A stretch of DNA of 64,000 bases from an uncultured Prevotella sp. (GCA_944320235.1 CALUGQ010000003.1:1-64000); one strand, 5' to 3'; positions 16,978 through 28,486 are shown, numbered from the stretch's first letter. Program-made: numbers and translations. The notes: generated from the sequence alone by a model not told the origin.

Positions 16978-18243
16978 ATGCACCAAGCAAAACCGACGCT
17001 ACCAACACTCGCCGACTACGAGATAATGGCCCCGGTAGGCTCACGCGAAAGCCTCGCGGCGGCCATACAGGCAGGCGCAGACTCAATATACTTCGGCATA
17101 GGCCGCCTGAACATGAGGGCCCACTCGGCCAGCACGTTCACCACAGGCGACCTGCGCGACATAGCAGCCGAGTGCGCAGCCCACGGCATACGCACCTACC
17201 TCACCGTGAACACCATCATCTACGACGAGGACATGGACGCCATGCGCGAAGCCGTCGACGCCGCCCGCGAGGCCGGCATAACGGCCGTCATAGCCAGCGA
17301 CGTGGCCGTGATGGACTATTGCCGCCGGGTGGGCATGGAGGTGCACCTCTCCACGCAGCTCAACATAAGCAACACCGAGGCCCTGCGCTTCTACTCGCGC
17401 TACGCCGACGTGGCCGTGCTGGCGCGCGAGCTGCGCCTGGAGCAGGTGGCGGAGATACACCGCCGCATAGAGCAGGAGCGCATCTGCGGCCCCTCGGGGC
17501 AGCCCGTGAGGATAGAGATGTTCTGCCACGGCGCGCTCTGCATGGCCGTAAGCGGCAAGTGCTACATGAGCCTCGACAACGCGGGGCGCTCGGCCAACCG
17601 CGGCGAGTGCGTGCAGATATGCCGCCGCTCGTACACCGTGACCGACACGGAGACGGGCTGCCAGCTCGAGATTGACAACAAGTACATAATGAGCCCGAAG
17701 GACCTGAAGACCGTGCGCTTCATCGACCGCATGATGGAGGCAGGCGTGAGGGTGTTCAAGATAGAGGGCAGGGCACGCGGCCCCGAGTACGTATACACCG
17801 TGGTGAGCTGCTACAAGGAGGCCATACGGGCCGTGCTCGACGGCACGTTCACCGACGAGCGCAAGGACGAGTGGGACCGCAGGCTCGCCACGGTGTTCAA
17901 CCGCGGCTTCTGGGACGGCTACTACCAGGGCCAGCGCCTCGGCGAGTGGAACAGCCACTACGGCTCCTGCGCCACCGAGCGCAAGGTCTACGTGGGCCGC
18001 GGCCAGAAGTATTTCTCCAAGTTGGGCGTGGCCGAGTTCAGCGTCGACGCCGCCGAGTTCAGCGTGGGCGACAAGATGCTCATCACCGGGCCCACCACGG
18101 GAGTCATATATGTGACCCCCGACGAGATTCACGACGACGCCGGGGCCGTGCAGACGGCGCGCCAGGGCACCCGCGTGGCCTTCCGCGTGCCGGCCAAGGT
18201 GCGCCCCAGCGACAAGCTCTTCCGCATTGACGAAGCAAGTTAA
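16978..18243 (+). CDS. U32 family peptidase / tRNA hydroxylation protein-like
   Basis: 421 aa, starting MHQAKPTLP. The conserved U32 signature lies around residues 180-215 (RIEMFCHGALC, GKCYMS, GECVQICRR) with four or more Cys residues likely to hold an Fe-S cluster. U32 proteins include TrhP/YegQ (tRNA uridine hydroxylation) and RlhA (23S rRNA C2501 hydroxylation), so an RNA-modification role is more likely than proteolysis; which one cannot be told here. The N-terminal TIM-barrel start IMAPVGSRESLAAAIQAGAD is typical. A leader terminator at 16931 suggests attenuation. Confidence 0.85.
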   Translation: MHQAKPTLPTLADYEIMAPVGSRESLAAAIQAGADSIYFGIGRLNMRAHSASTFTTGDLRDIAAECAAHGIRTYLTVNTIIYDEDMDAMREAVDAAREAGITAVIASDVAVMDYCRRVGMEVHLSTQLNISNTEALRFYSRYADVAVLARELRLEQVAEIHRRIEQERICGPSGQPVRIEMFCHGALCMAVSGKCYMSLDNAGRSANRGECVQICRRSYTVTDTETGCQLEIDNKYIMSPKDLKTVRFIDRMMEAGVRVFKIEGRARGPEYVYTVVSCYKEAIRAVLDGTFTDERKDEWDRRLATVFNRGFWDGYYQGQRLGEWNSHYGSCATERKVYVGRGQKYFSKLGVAEFSVDAAEFSVGDKMLITGPTTGVIYVTPDEIHDDAGAVQTARQGTRVAFRVPAKVRPSDKLFRIDEAS

Positions 18244-18375
18244 AAGTCAAAAGCTAAAAATTAAAAGAATTTGCGGCAGGCCACGAACCCAGTGGCCCGC
18301 AACTCAAAACTCATAACTCACAATCGCCGCAGGCGACAATTCAAAACTCAAAATTCGCAACTCAAAACTCAATAT
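18234..18375 (+). repeat. Composite intergenic element with AT tract and AACTCAAA repeats
   Basis: Begins at the U32 stop with TTAAAAGTCAAAAGC-type units (to 18270), then a GC-rich inverted pair GCGGCAGGCC...GTGGCCCGC (18273-18300), then repeated AACTCAAAACTCA-type units to the SufE start. From a TTG at 18271 the frame is open and in phase with sufE. Confidence 0.75.
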
Positions 18376-18804
18376 ATGACCATCAACGAAGCACAAGACG
18401 AGGTGATAGCGGAGTTCGCCGACCTCACCGACTGGATGGACAAGTACCAGCTGCTGATTGACTTAGGCAACGAGCAGGAGCCTCTCGACGAGCGCTACAA
18501 GACCGAGGGCAACCTCATAGACGGCTGCCAGAGCCGCGTCTGGCTGCAGGCCGACTGGCGCGACGGCGCGATATACTTCTCGGCGGAGAGCGACGCGCTC
18601 ATAGTAAAGGGCATCATCGCCCTGCTCATCCGCGTGCTCAGCGGCCACACGCCCGACGAGATACTCGCCGCCGACCTGTATTTCATCGACCGCATAGGCC
18701 TGAAGGACCACCTCAGCCCCACGCGCAGCAACGGCCTGCTGGCCATGATAAAGCAGATGCGCGTGTACGCACTGGCCTTCAAGGCCAAGCAGGCAGGGCA
18801 GTAG
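18376..18804 (+). CDS. sufE: SufE family cysteine-desulfuration protein
   Basis: Accepts sulfur from a SufS-type cysteine desulfurase for Fe-S cluster assembly in the cytoplasm. 142 aa, the usual length. The reactive Cys lies in IDGCQSRVWL (near residue 53), and the C-terminal half has the family pattern GIIALLIRVLSGHTPDEIL. The start MTINEAQ directly follows the composite repeat element; a longer in-frame start within the repeat is possible but not expected. No suf genes are adjacent. Confidence 0.92.
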   Translation: MTINEAQDEVIAEFADLTDWMDKYQLLIDLGNEQEPLDERYKTEGNLIDGCQSRVWLQADWRDGAIYFSAESDALIVKGIIALLIRVLSGHTPDEILAADLYFIDRIGLKDHLSPTRSNGLLAMIKQMRVYALAFKAKQAGQ

Positions 18805-18866
18805 GCCGGCCACGCAGGCCATCCGCCACGGCGCAACGACAATACAGAACCAAAATACACAGACCT

Positions 18867-19295
18867 ATGAACAAGACCTTCATGACAAGGGCGCTGGCCA
18901 TGACCGCCATGATGACGGCCACGATGGCCGCCACGGCGCAGGACTACGAAGTCCACCACAGCGGCGACACCGTGATCGCCGAGCTTTCGCCGCAAGCCAT
19001 CTTCGTGCGCACCAGCGGCGACACGACCATCGTCGAGATAACAAGCCCCAAGCAGTTCCTCTTCCTCCCTGTAGAGAAAGACAAGCCCGAGGTGCGCGTG
19101 CTGCTCGCCACGGGTGCGGCCGGCGACGACTGGCGCACCGTGCGCCTGGCCCGCGAGAAGATAGACTACTACACGCCGATGCGCATCGGAGGCGGCGAGA
19201 AAGCCACGCTGAAGTTCCTCGGCATAGCCCCCGACGCGCTGGCGCTGCAGGCACTGAAGATGGACGACACGTGGCAGAAGCCCCGCCGCAAGTGA
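18867..19295 (+). CDS. Small exported protein of unknown function
   Basis: 142 aa with a clear signal peptide (about residues 1-24, ending ATAQ). The mature part is short, beta-rich in appearance, with two GDT repeats (HSGDTVIAEL and TSGDTTIVEI) and no Cys. I do not recognise the family. It follows sufE after 62 bases in the same direction and may share its transcript. A hairpin at about 19346-19376 lies downstream. Confidence 0.7.
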   Translation: MNKTFMTRALAMTAMMTATMAATAQDYEVHHSGDTVIAELSPQAIFVRTSGDTTIVEITSPKQFLFLPVEKDKPEVRVLLATGAAGDDWRTVRLAREKIDYYTPMRIGGGEKATLKFLGIAPDALALQALKMDDTWQKPRRK

Positions 19296-19345
19296 CCCTC
19301 AGCCCCGCCGCAAGGGCAACGCAACCAAGCGCAATGCACAATACC

Positions 19346-19376
19346 TTGTCACCCAGCGCAGGCCGCCGGGTGACAA
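19346..19376 (+). terminator. Possible hairpin terminator
   Basis: TTGTCACCC (19346-19354) pairs with GGGTGACAA (19368-19376) across a 13-base loop; no T-run follows, so termination strength is uncertain. Confidence 0.4.
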
Positions 19377-19400
19377 AGTGACGTTTGCACTGCGCTTTTC

Positions 19401-19494
19401 GTGTCATTCTGACTTGCATTTGCCTTAAATGCAGTGTCATTCTGCTTTTTTACCATAAAACATTTTGCCATTTCGCCAAAGTTTGCTTACTTTG
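19401..19494 (+). promoter_or_regulatory. Promoter and candidate operator of korA
   Basis: TTTG at 19464-19467 and TTACTTTG at 19487-19494 are 19 bases apart. Upstream, the 11-base sequence GTGTCATTCTG occurs twice (19401-19411 and 19434-19444), 33 bases apart, around a GCATTT...AAATGC hairpin (19416-19432), which looks like a regulator site. Confidence 0.55.
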
Positions 19495-19600
19495 CACTCC
19501 GGCAGCCGTGGCGCACGCGCCTTTCCCAGGGCAAAAGCCCGCCGGGCAAAGGCGGTGTGCCTGCTTTGCAATCATTAACAAGACAAGATACAAGAGACTT

Positions 19601-21441
<1,841 letters not shown>

Positions 21442-21454
<13 letters not shown>

Positions 21455-21896
21455 GAGTTAAAAATTAAAAGAATATGTCTGGTGACAGCCTCATAGAGGA
21501 ACGCAGCTACGCCTTTGCGCTGCGCGTGGTGAATGCCTACAAGTATCTCACCACGGTAAAAGGCGAGCACGTCATGTCGAAGCAGCTGCTCAGAAGCGGC
21601 ACGTCCGTCGGTGCAATGATGCACGAAGCCAAGTTCGCACAGAGCCGCGCCGACTTCGTGAACAAGACTAGCCCTGAAGGAGGCCAACGAGACACAGTAT
21701 TGGCTCCGCCTCTTGCACGACAGCGGCTACATAGACGACACAACTTTTGTCTCCTTATTCGACGACGCGCTGCAGGTAACGGCGATACTCGTGTCAATCG
21801 TAAAGTCGACCAAGGCCAATTCTTTGAAATACGAAACAAACAATTCTTAGCTTTAGGTAATTCTTTAAATTTTTAATCTTTAATTTTTAATTTGGT
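21442..21896 (+). mobile_element. Cassette between inverted AT-rich repeats carrying an S23-type gene
   Basis: An AT-rich tract at 21442-21473 and a partly degenerate inverted copy at 21861-21893 (roughly 80% identical by eye over 32 bases) bracket a decayed four-helix-bundle gene. The left repeat supplies the end of korA, and the right repeat ends three bases before the korB start. The structure suggests an insertion that kept both neighbours intact. The tract is the same kind as in the composite elements at 9345, 18234, 43425 and 62076. Mobility is inferred. Confidence 0.5.
21475..21850 (+). pseudogene. Four helix bundle (S23/intervening-sequence-like) protein, frameshifted
   Basis: Reads MSGDSLIEERSYAFALRVV to residue 64 (DFVNK, about 21666) in one frame, then continues from 21668 in the +1 frame as LALKEANETQYWLRLLHDSG to a TAG at 21848. 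Joined length is about 124 aa, the usual size of the S23 family of proteins first found encoded in 23S rRNA intervening sequences; the KEANETQYWL motif is a family hallmark. One net single-base frameshift breaks the gene, so it is called a pseudogene; a sequencing error or programmed shift is not excluded. Its function is unknown even where intact. Confidence 0.8.
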
Positions 21897-22898
21897 ATGT
21901 ATTCTCCAAGCGATTATAAGAAGGGGCAGCCAAGGTGGTGCCCCGGTTGCGGCGACCACTTCTTCCTGGCATCGCTGCACAAGGCGATGGCCGAGATAGG
22001 CGTGCCGCCTTACGAGACTGCAGTCATATCGGGCATAGGCTGCTCCAGCCGCCTGCCCTACTACGTGAGCACCTACGCCATGCAGACCATCCACGGGCGC
22101 GCCGCCGCCATAGCCACCGGGGCCAAGGTGGCCAACCCGAAGCTCGCCGTGTGGCAGGTGAGCGGCGACGGCGACGGCCTGGCCATCGGCGGCAACCACT
22201 TCATACACGCCATGCGGCGCAACGTGGACATAAACGTCATCCTGCTCAACAACCGCATATATGGACTCACCAAGGGCCAGTACTCGCCCACCTCGCCGCG
22301 CGGCTTCGTGTCGAAGTCGAGCCCCTACGGAACGGTGGAGGACCCCTTCCGCCCCGCCGAGCTGTGCTTCGGGGCGCGCGGCCACTTCTTCGCCCGCTCC
22401 GTGGCCACCGACTCGCCCGAGACCGTCGAGATACTCAAGGCGGCCTACCGCCACAAGGGGGCCTCGGTGTGCGAGATACTGCAGAACTGCGTCATCTTCA
22501 ACAACGGCACGTTCGAGAGCGTGTACACCAAGGACGGCCGCAAGAAGAACGCCATCTACGTGCGCCACGGGCAGCCGCTCGTCTTCGGCGAGAACGGTGA
22601 GTACGGCCTCGTGCAGGAGGGCTTCGGCCTCAAGGTGGCCAAGATAGGCGAGAACGGCGTCACCATCGACGACATCCTCGTGCACGACGCCCACTGCCAG
22701 GACGACACCCTGCAGCTCAAGCTGGCCATGATGGACGGCGAGCACGGCTTCCCCGTGGCCCTGGGCGTGATACGCGACGTGGAGGCCCCGACCTACGACG
22801 AGGCCGTATGGGCCCAGATAGAGGAGGTGAGCGCCAAGAAGAAGTACCACAACTTCAGCGAACTGCTCGAGACCAACGACATCTGGGAGGTGAAGTGA
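21897..22898 (+). CDS. korB: 2-oxoacid:ferredoxin oxidoreductase, beta subunit
   Basis: TPP-binding partner of korA, 333 aa. N-terminal WCPGCGDHFFL (Cys-rich) and the TPP/Mg2+ motif GDGDGLAIGGNHF, then LLNNRIYGLTKGQYSPTSPRG, mark the beta subunit. It transfers electrons to ferredoxin with KorA in the cytoplasm. Normally it follows korA closely; here 442 bases with the S23 cassette intervene, so it depends on read-through from the korA promoter or on an unseen internal promoter. A terminator follows at 22924. Confidence 0.92.
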   Translation: MYSPSDYKKGQPRWCPGCGDHFFLASLHKAMAEIGVPPYETAVISGIGCSSRLPYYVSTYAMQTIHGRAAAIATGAKVANPKLAVWQVSGDGDGLAIGGNHFIHAMRRNVDINVILLNNRIYGLTKGQYSPTSPRGFVSKSSPYGTVEDPFRPAELCFGARGHFFARSVATDSPETVEILKAAYRHKGASVCEILQNCVIFNNGTFESVYTKDGRKKNAIYVRHGQPLVFGENGEYGLVQEGFGLKVAKIGENGVTIDDILVHDAHCQDDTLQLKLAMMDGEHGFPVALGVIRDVEAPTYDEAVWAQIEEVSAKKKYHNFSELLETNDIWEVK

Positions 22899-22923
22899 CG
22901 CCCACCCCTGAAGCCGCCCGTGC

Positions 22924-22965
22924 AGCCGCCCTGCGGGGAACGCAAGCCCCCGCAGGGCGGCTTTG
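22924..22965 (+). terminator. Terminator of korAB
   Basis: A perfect 15-bp stem (AGCCGCCCTGCGGGG and its complement, 22924-22938 with 22948-22962) is followed by TTTGCC, 26 bases after the korB stop. Confidence 0.8.
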
Positions 22966-23004
22966 CCATGCCCGGCGGCGCAGCCCAGGCCGCCTGGCCT
23001 TGCC

Positions 23005-23089
23005 GGACGGGCCGTTTGACAATGCGAAACGGGCCGTTTGGCGACACAAAACGGGCCGCTGCGCAACCGCCTGGCAGCCAGGCCGTTAG
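23005..23089 (+). repeat. 22-bp phased dyad array, copy 3
   Basis: Three units centred at 23011, 23033 and 23055 (22 bases apart); the middle one reads AAACGGGCCGTTT exactly. The hairpin GCAACCGCCTGG...CCAGG begins at 23063, eight bases after the last centre. It lies between the korAB terminator and the metK promoter. Confidence 0.8.
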
Positions 23090-23153
23090 GCAGGCGGCGC
23101 GGGGAGCGGCGACATTTCGCGGCGGGCAGGGCCGAAGAAATGCCGCCAATAAT

Positions 23154-23184
23154 TTTGCACTTTGCCCAACTTGCCGTATCTTTG
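23154..23184 (+). promoter_or_regulatory. Promoter of metK
   Basis: TTTG at 23154-23157 and TATCTTTG at 23177-23184 with a 19-base spacer; leader about 25 bases. Confidence 0.8.
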
Positions 23185-23214
23185 CACTTCAAACCAAAAC
23201 ATAACGATACAGAC

Positions 23215-24507
23215 ATGTCATACCTATTCTCTTCAGAATCAGTGTCAGAAGGCCATCCCGACAAGGTGGCCGACCAGATATCCGACGCCATACTCGACCA
23301 GTTCCTGGCCTACGACCCGCAGGCCCACGTGGCCTGCGAGACCTTCGTCACCACCGGCCAGGTGGTCATCATGGGCGAGGTGCACAGCTCCGAGTACATA
23401 GACCTGCAGACCGTGGCCCGCAAGACCATCAACCGCATAGGCTACACCAAGGCCGAATACCAGTTCGACGGCAACTCCTGCGGCATCATGACCGCCATCC
23501 ACGAGCAGAGCAGCGACATAGACCGCGGCGTGAGCCGCGCCGTCGAGGAGGAGCAGGGGGCCGGCGACCAGGGCATGATGTTCGGCTACGCCACCAACGA
23601 GACGGAGAACTACATGCCCGTGTCGCTCGACCTGGCCCACCTCATAGTGCGCACCCTGGCCGACATACGCAAGGAAGGCCGCCAGATGACCTACCTCAGG
23701 CCCGACTCGAAGAGCCAGGTGACCGTGCAGTACAGTGACCAGGGCGTGCCGGAGCGCATCGACACCATCGTGGTCTCGACGCAGCACGACGACTTCATCC
23801 GCCCGGCCGACGCCACGCCCGAGGCGCAGCTGGAGGCCGACCGGCAGATGCTCGACGCCATACGCCGCGACGTGATCGAGGTGCTCATGCCCCGCGTAAA
23901 GGCCCAGATAGGCTCGGAGAAGGTGCTCGCCCTCTTCGGCGACGACATAAAGTACTACGTCAACCCCACGGGCAAGTTCGTCATCGGCGGCCCACACGGC
24001 GACACCGGCCTCACCGGCCGCAAGATAATCGTCGACACCTACGGCGGCAAGGGCGCCCACGGCGGCGGGGCCTTCAGCGGCAAGGACTCAAGCAAGGTTG
24101 ACCGCTCGGCAGCCTACGCCGCCCGCCACATAGCCAAGAACATGGTGGCCGCGGGCGTGGCCGACGAGATGCTCGTGCAGGTGAGCTACGCCATCGGCAT
24201 GGCCGAGCCGATGAACATCTACGTCAACACCTACGGACGCAGCCGCGTGGCCATGGCCGACAGCGAGATAGCAGCCAAGATAGGCCAACTCTTCGACCTA
24301 CGCCCGCGCTCCATAGAGCGCACGCTCAAGCTGCGCCTGCCCATCTACAGCGAGACGGCAGCCTACGGCCACATGGGCCGCAAGCCCGAGGTGAAGGTGA
24401 AGAAGTTCACCAGCCACTACCACGAGGACAAGGAAATGGAGGTGGAGCTGTTCACCTGGGAGAAGCTCGACCGCGTGGACGACATAAAGCGGGCCTTCGG
24501 CCTCTGA
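23215..24507 (+). CDS. metK: S-adenosylmethionine synthase
   Basis: Makes S-adenosylmethionine from methionine and ATP; cytoplasmic tetramer. 430 aa from [17 protein letters not shown], which holds the conserved His near residue 14. The ATP-binding signature [12 protein letters not shown] (about 117-128) and the Gly-rich loop [16 protein letters not shown] (about 283-298) are intact. The length exceeds the E. coli enzyme (384) by inserts common in Bacteroidota. The start is set by the promoter at 23154-23184. No SAM riboswitch is visible in the short leader. Confidence 0.97.
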   Translation: MSYLFSSESVSEGHPDKVADQISDAILDQFLAYDPQAHVACETFVTTGQVVIMGEVHSSEYIDLQTVARKTINRIGYTKAEYQFDGNSCGIMTAIHEQSSDIDRGVSRAVEEEQGAGDQGMMFGYATNETENYMPVSLDLAHLIVRTLADIRKEGRQMTYLRPDSKSQVTVQYSDQGVPERIDTIVVSTQHDDFIRPADATPEAQLEADRQMLDAIRRDVIEVLMPRVKAQIGSEKVLALFGDDIKYYVNPTGKFVIGGPHGDTGLTGRKIIVDTYGGKGAHGGGAFSGKDSSKVDRSAAYAARHIAKNMVAAGVADEMLVQVSYAIGMAEPMNIYVNTYGRSRVAMADSEIAAKIGQLFDLRPRSIERTLKLRLPIYSETAAYGHMGRKPEVKVKKFTSHYHEDKEMEVELFTWEKLDRVDDIKRAFGL

Positions 24508-24509
24508 CG

Positions 24510-25427
24510 ATGCCCCCCACCGACTCAACGGCCGCCATGCGCGCCGCCCACGCCGACACCGCCGCGCACGCCGCGCCCATACGCCACAGCCCGGGCCACG
24601 ACACGCTCAGCCTGCCCGCCCGGGCCAAGGGCAGCAGCCAGCCCGGCGTGAGCCTGCCACTGTACTACCGCGAGGGCTTCTTCGCGGGCGACACGCTGCT
24701 GCACCCCGAGCTCGACGGCGGGCGCTACGGCGTGGCCGGCGACCCCGTGCCCGAGACGATGCGCGCCGACGACACGGTGACCATAGCCCTGCTTGCCTGC
24801 TTCGCCATAACCATCACCGCCACGTCGCGCTCGCTCAAGTTCATAGCGCGCCAGGCCAAGGAGCTGCTGCGCCCCACGGGCGAGGGGCGCGCCGACGACA
24901 CCGAGACATCGGCCGAGGTGCGCTTCCAGCTCTTCCTCACCGCGCAGACCTGCCTGCTGCTCGCCCTGCTCCAATACTCGTACACCACCAACTTCATAGC
25001 CACCACCTTCACGCTGGCATCGCCCTACCAGCTCATGGGCATCTTCCTCGGAACCTTCGCCGCATACTTCGCCGCCAAGGCCCTGCTCTACACAGCCGTA
25101 AACCTCACCTTCTTCAGCCGCCGCGCAAACAGGCAGTGGCTCAAGTCGCAGCTCTTCATAACATCGGCCGAGGGAGTGATGCTCTTCCCCGTGGTGCTGC
25201 TCATGGTATACTTCGACATACCCGCCCGCAGCGTGGCCTACAGCGTGGCATTTGTATTGATTATAGTTAAAATACTGACATTCCATAAGTGCCATGCCAT
25301 CTTTTTCAAGCACAAAAACGGTTTTCTGCAAATAATTTTGTACTTTTGTGCCCTCGAAATAGTACCACTGGCCGCCCTGTGGGGCGCATTGGTGGAAACA
25401 GGCAACCATTTGAAAATAAATATTTAG
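24510..25427 (+). CDS. DUF4271 membrane protein
   Basis: Integral membrane protein of unknown function, 305 aa, two bases after metK. About 90 hydrophilic N-terminal residues precede six or so hydrophobic segments (from about 91 to 298). The family (DUF4271) is commonly found next to uroporphyrinogen-III synthase in Bacteroidota, as here. The terminal ~50 codons are visibly less GC-rich than the rest, which may reflect regulatory sequence for the next gene. Function not known. Confidence 0.8.
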   Translation: MPPTDSTAAMRAAHADTAAHAAPIRHSPGHDTLSLPARAKGSSQPGVSLPLYYREGFFAGDTLLHPELDGGRYGVAGDPVPETMRADDTVTIALLACFAITITATSRSLKFIARQAKELLRPTGEGRADDTETSAEVRFQLFLTAQTCLLLALLQYSYTTNFIATTFTLASPYQLMGIFLGTFAAYFAAKALLYTAVNLTFFSRRANRQWLKSQLFITSAEGVMLFPVVLLMVYFDIPARSVAYSVAFVLIIVKILTFHKCHAIFFKHKNGFLQIILYFCALEIVPLAALWGALVETGNHLKINI

Positions 25428-25434
25428 GTCACAA

Positions 25435-26184
25435 ATGATTAAGAAGATATTGGTTTCGCAGCCAAAACCGAGCAGCGAGAAGTCGCCCTACTTCGACATC
25501 GCCTCGCGTTTCGGCGTGGAACTGGTTTTCCGGCCGTTCATCAAGGTCGAAGGGCTCACGCCAAGGGAATTCCGCCAGCAGAAGATAAGCATCCTCGACC
25601 ACACCGCGATAGTGTTCACCTCGCGCCACGCGATAGACAACTTCTTCAAGCTGGCAAAGGAAATGAGGGTCGCCATCCCCGAGGACATGAAGTACTTCTG
25701 CGTCACCGAGACCATCGCCCTCTACATACAGAAATACGTGCAGTACCGCAAGCGCAAGGTGTTCTTCGGCATCACGGGCAAGATTGACGACCTGCTGCCC
25801 ACCATGGTCAAGCACAAGGCCGAGCGCTACCTCGTTCCCATGAGCGACGTTCACAACGACAGCGTGGCCAAGCTGCTCGACTCGAAGAAGCTCAACCACA
25901 AGGAGTGCGTCATGTACCGCACCGTGAGCAACGACTTCACCAAGGAAGAGGTGGAGTCGTTCGACTACGACATGCTCGTGTTCTTCAGCCCATCGGGGGT
26001 AGACTCGCTCATAAAGAACTTCCCGGAGTTCCGCCAGGGCGACATCGCCATAGCCACGTTCGGCCCCACCACGGCCAAGGCAGTGAAGGACGCTGGCCTG
26101 CGCCTCGACCTCGAAGCGCCCACAGAGAAGTACCCCTCGATGACCGGCGCGCTGCAGCACTACCTGCTCATGCAGGAGGACTGA
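25435..26184 (+). CDS. hemD: Uroporphyrinogen-III synthase family protein
   Basis: Likely cyclises hydroxymethylbilane to uroporphyrinogen III in tetrapyrrole synthesis. 249 aa, typical length. Family pattern includes the early FTSRHAIDNFF motif (about 62-72) and the second-domain VFFSPSGVDSLIKNF and TFGPTTAKAVKDAGL (about 181-226). It starts seven bases after DUF4271 and heads the conserved string DUF4271-hemD-rnpA-yidD. Sequence identity in this family is always low, so enzyme activity is inferred from fold and context. Confidence 0.85.
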   Translation: MIKKILVSQPKPSSEKSPYFDIASRFGVELVFRPFIKVEGLTPREFRQQKISILDHTAIVFTSRHAIDNFFKLAKEMRVAIPEDMKYFCVTETIALYIQKYVQYRKRKVFFGITGKIDDLLPTMVKHKAERYLVPMSDVHNDSVAKLLDSKKLNHKECVMYRTVSNDFTKEEVESFDYDMLVFFSPSGVDSLIKNFPEFRQGDIAIATFGPTTAKAVKDAGLRLDLEAPTEKYPSMTGALQHYLLMQED

Positions 26185-26230
26185 ACCGCGGCAGGGGTAC
26201 ACAAGCCGCCCGCCGACACACGACAACGCC

Positions 26231-26629
26231 ATGCCTGACCAGCCACGCCACACGTTCAGCAAGCAAGAGCGCATGACCAGCCGCAAGCTGATGGAGCAGC
26301 TCTTCGCAGGAGGCCGCCGCTCCATGTCGGCCTTCCCGCTGCGCGCAGTGTTCATGACCATGGCCAGGGAAGAGGGGGCGGCACCGGTACAGGTGCTCAT
26401 AAGCGTGTCCAAGCGCCACTTCAAGCGCGCCGTCAAGCGCAACAGGGTCAAGAGGCAGATACGCGAAGCCTACAGGCTGAACAAGCATATACTATGGGAG
26501 GCACTCGCCTCCAAGCCGACTGAGGCACTCGCCGTGGCGCTGCTGTGGCAAGCCGACGACCTGCGCGACACCGCCGAGGTGGAAAGGAGCCTCGTGTCGC
26601 TGCTCCACCGCATGGCCGAGAAACTATGA
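26231..26629 (+). CDS. rnpA: Ribonuclease P protein component
   Basis: Protein subunit of RNase P, which trims tRNA 5' leaders with an RNA partner not found in this window. 132 aa. The RNA-binding signature [15 protein letters not shown] (about 71-85) is intact, and the N-terminal [17 protein letters not shown] matches the family. Its stop overlaps the yidD start (ATGA at 26626), so the two are translationally coupled. Confidence 0.95.
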   Translation: MPDQPRHTFSKQERMTSRKLMEQLFAGGRRSMSAFPLRAVFMTMAREEGAAPVQVLISVSKRHFKRAVKRNRVKRQIREAYRLNKHILWEALASKPTEALAVALLWQADDLRDTAEVERSLVSLLHRMAEKL

Positions 26630-26880
26630 ACACCCGCCCGAACGCCGCTTTGCACGGCCTGTCGAGAGTCGCCGTATGGCTGCTATGCCTGCCAATAGTG
26701 TTCTACCGGCGTTGCATATCGCCCTTCACCCCGCCCACCTGCCGCTTCACCCCCACGTGTTCTGAATATGCCATGCAGGCCATCAGGAAGCATGGCCCGC
26801 TGCGCGGCACGTGGCTCGCCCTGCGCCGCATCCTGCGGTGCCACCCCTGGGGAGGCAGCGGCTACGACCCCGTACCGTGA
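26626..26880 (+). CDS. yidD: Membrane protein insertion efficiency factor YidD
   Basis: Small membrane-associated protein (84 aa) that assists YidC-dependent insertion. Diagnostic motifs: [32 protein letters not shown] and the terminal [13 protein letters not shown]. The start overlaps the rnpA stop by four bases, the arrangement usual in many bacteria. A longer open frame upstream is out of keeping with family length. Confidence 0.95.
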   Translation: MNTRPNAALHGLSRVAVWLLCLPIVFYRRCISPFTPPTCRFTPTCSEYAMQAIRKHGPLRGTWLALRRILRCHPWGGSGYDPVP

Positions 26881-26996
26881 CGGGCCTGCCGGCAGGAAGC
26901 GCGGCTGCCCCATGGGCCACAAGCACAATGCACCAATGCGTGGCATATAAGCCAACCCTATACCAAGAAACAAAAACAACCTAACACCCACATACG

Positions 26997-28295
26997 ATGG
27001 AAAAGAACTTTGTAGAAGAACTACGGTGGCGCGGGATGCTCGCGCAGATAATGCCGGGAACCGAGGAGCAGCTCCAGAAAGAGATGACCACGGCCTACCT
27101 CGGCACCGACCCCACGGCCGACTCGCTGCACATCGGCCACCTCTGCGGCATCATGATGCTGCGCCACCTGCAGCGTTGCGGCCACAAGCCCATCATACTC
27201 GTGGGCGGAGCCACGGGCATGATAGGCGACCCCTCGGGCAAAAGCCAGGAGCGCAACCTGCTCGACGACCAGACGCTCTACCACAACCAGGAGTGCATAA
27301 AGGCACAGGTGGCGCGCTTCCTCGACTTCGACACCGACGCGCCCAACCGCGCCGAGCTGGTGAACAACTACGACTGGATGAAGGACTTCACCTTCCTCGA
27401 CTTCGCACGCGAGGTGGGCAAGCACATCACCGTGAACTACATGATGGCCAAGGAGAGCGTGCAGCAGCGGCTCAACGGCACCGCCCGCGACGGACTCTCG
27501 TTCACCGAGTTCACCTACCAGCTGCTCCAGGGCTACGACTTCCTCTACCTCTACCAGCACAAGGGCTGCAAGCTGCAGCTCGGCGGCAACGACCAGTGGG
27601 GCAACATGACCACCGGCACCGAGCTGATACGCCGCACGCTGGGCAACGAGGTGGAGACATTCGCCCTCACCTGCCCGCTCATCACCAAGGCCGACGGCAA
27701 GAAGTTCGGCAAGACCGAGACCGGGAACATCTGGCTCGACCCCAAGCGCACGTCGCCATACAAGTTCTACCAGTTCTGGCTCAACGTCAGCGACGACGAC
27801 GCCGAGCGCTACATCAAGATATTCACCAGCCTCGACCGCGAGACCATCGAGGCCCTCGTACAGGAGCACCGCCAGGATCCGGGCCGCCGCACACTGCAGC
27901 GCCGCCTGGCCGAGGAGGTGACGGTGATGGTCCACTCGCGCGAGGCGCTCGACGCGGCCATCGAGGCCAGCAACATACTCTTCGGCAAGTCGACCAAGGA
28001 AAGCCTGCTTAAGCTCGACGAACAGACGCTGCTCGACATCTTCGAGGGCGTGCCGCAGCACGACATCGAGGCCGCCCAGCTGGGCCAGCCCGCCGTGGAA
28101 CTGCTCACGCAGGCGGCCCCCGTGTTCGCCAGCAAGGGCGAGATGCGCAAGCTGGTGCAGGGCGGCGGCGTCTCCATCAACAAGGAGAAGCTGACGGAGT
28201 TCGACCGCCCCGTCACCGCCGACGACCTCATCGACGGCAAGTACCTGCTCGTGCAGCGCGGAAAGAAGAACTACACGCTCATCACGGTGCGCTGA
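26997..28295 (+). CDS. tyrS: Tyrosyl-tRNA synthetase
   Basis: Charges tRNA-Tyr. 432 aa class-I synthetase: the HIGH-type motif reads HIGHLCG (about 42-48), the tyrosine pocket [19 protein letters not shown] lies near 180, and the KMSKS loop appears as KKFGKTETG (about 238-246), the KFGKT form typical of bacterial TyrRS. The C-terminal S4-like RNA-binding domain ([10 protein letters not shown]) follows. It lies 116 bases after yidD and is closed by a terminator. Confidence 0.96.
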   Translation: MEKNFVEELRWRGMLAQIMPGTEEQLQKEMTTAYLGTDPTADSLHIGHLCGIMMLRHLQRCGHKPIILVGGATGMIGDPSGKSQERNLLDDQTLYHNQECIKAQVARFLDFDTDAPNRAELVNNYDWMKDFTFLDFAREVGKHITVNYMMAKESVQQRLNGTARDGLSFTEFTYQLLQGYDFLYLYQHKGCKLQLGGNDQWGNMTTGTELIRRTLGNEVETFALTCPLITKADGKKFGKTETGNIWLDPKRTSPYKFYQFWLNVSDDDAERYIKIFTSLDRETIEALVQEHRQDPGRRTLQRRLAEEVTVMVHSREALDAAIEASNILFGKSTKESLLKLDEQTLLDIFEGVPQHDIEAAQLGQPAVELLTQAAPVFASKGEMRKLVQGGGVSINKEKLTEFDRPVTADDLIDGKYLLVQRGKKNYTLITVR

Positions 28296-28324
28296 CACCG
28301 CGCAGCCGCACCATTCGCCTAACC

Positions 28325-28364
28325 ACCCGCAGCCGGGCTTCGCGCAAGCCCCGCTGCGGGTTTT
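28325..28364 (+). terminator. Terminator of tyrS
   Basis: A 16-bp stem with one mismatch (ACCCGCAGCCGGGCTT, 28325-28340, with 28345-28360), four-base loop CGCG and TTTT immediately after, 29 bases past the tyrS stop. Confidence 0.85.
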
Positions 28365-28478
28365 CCGTTTGCCTGCGCCGCTGCATGGCCTGCCACGGCA
28401 TATGGTCAACAACGTGAAAAACAATTGAAAAAACGTAAAAACAGGCCGCGCCACACTTCACGCAAGCCCATTCATGCG

Positions 28479-28486
28479 TATATTTG
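28479..28486 (+). promoter_or_regulatory. -7 promoter box for the TlpA-like gene
   Basis: TATATTTG followed by C; leader of about 70 bases to the ATG at 28563. Confidence 0.55.
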
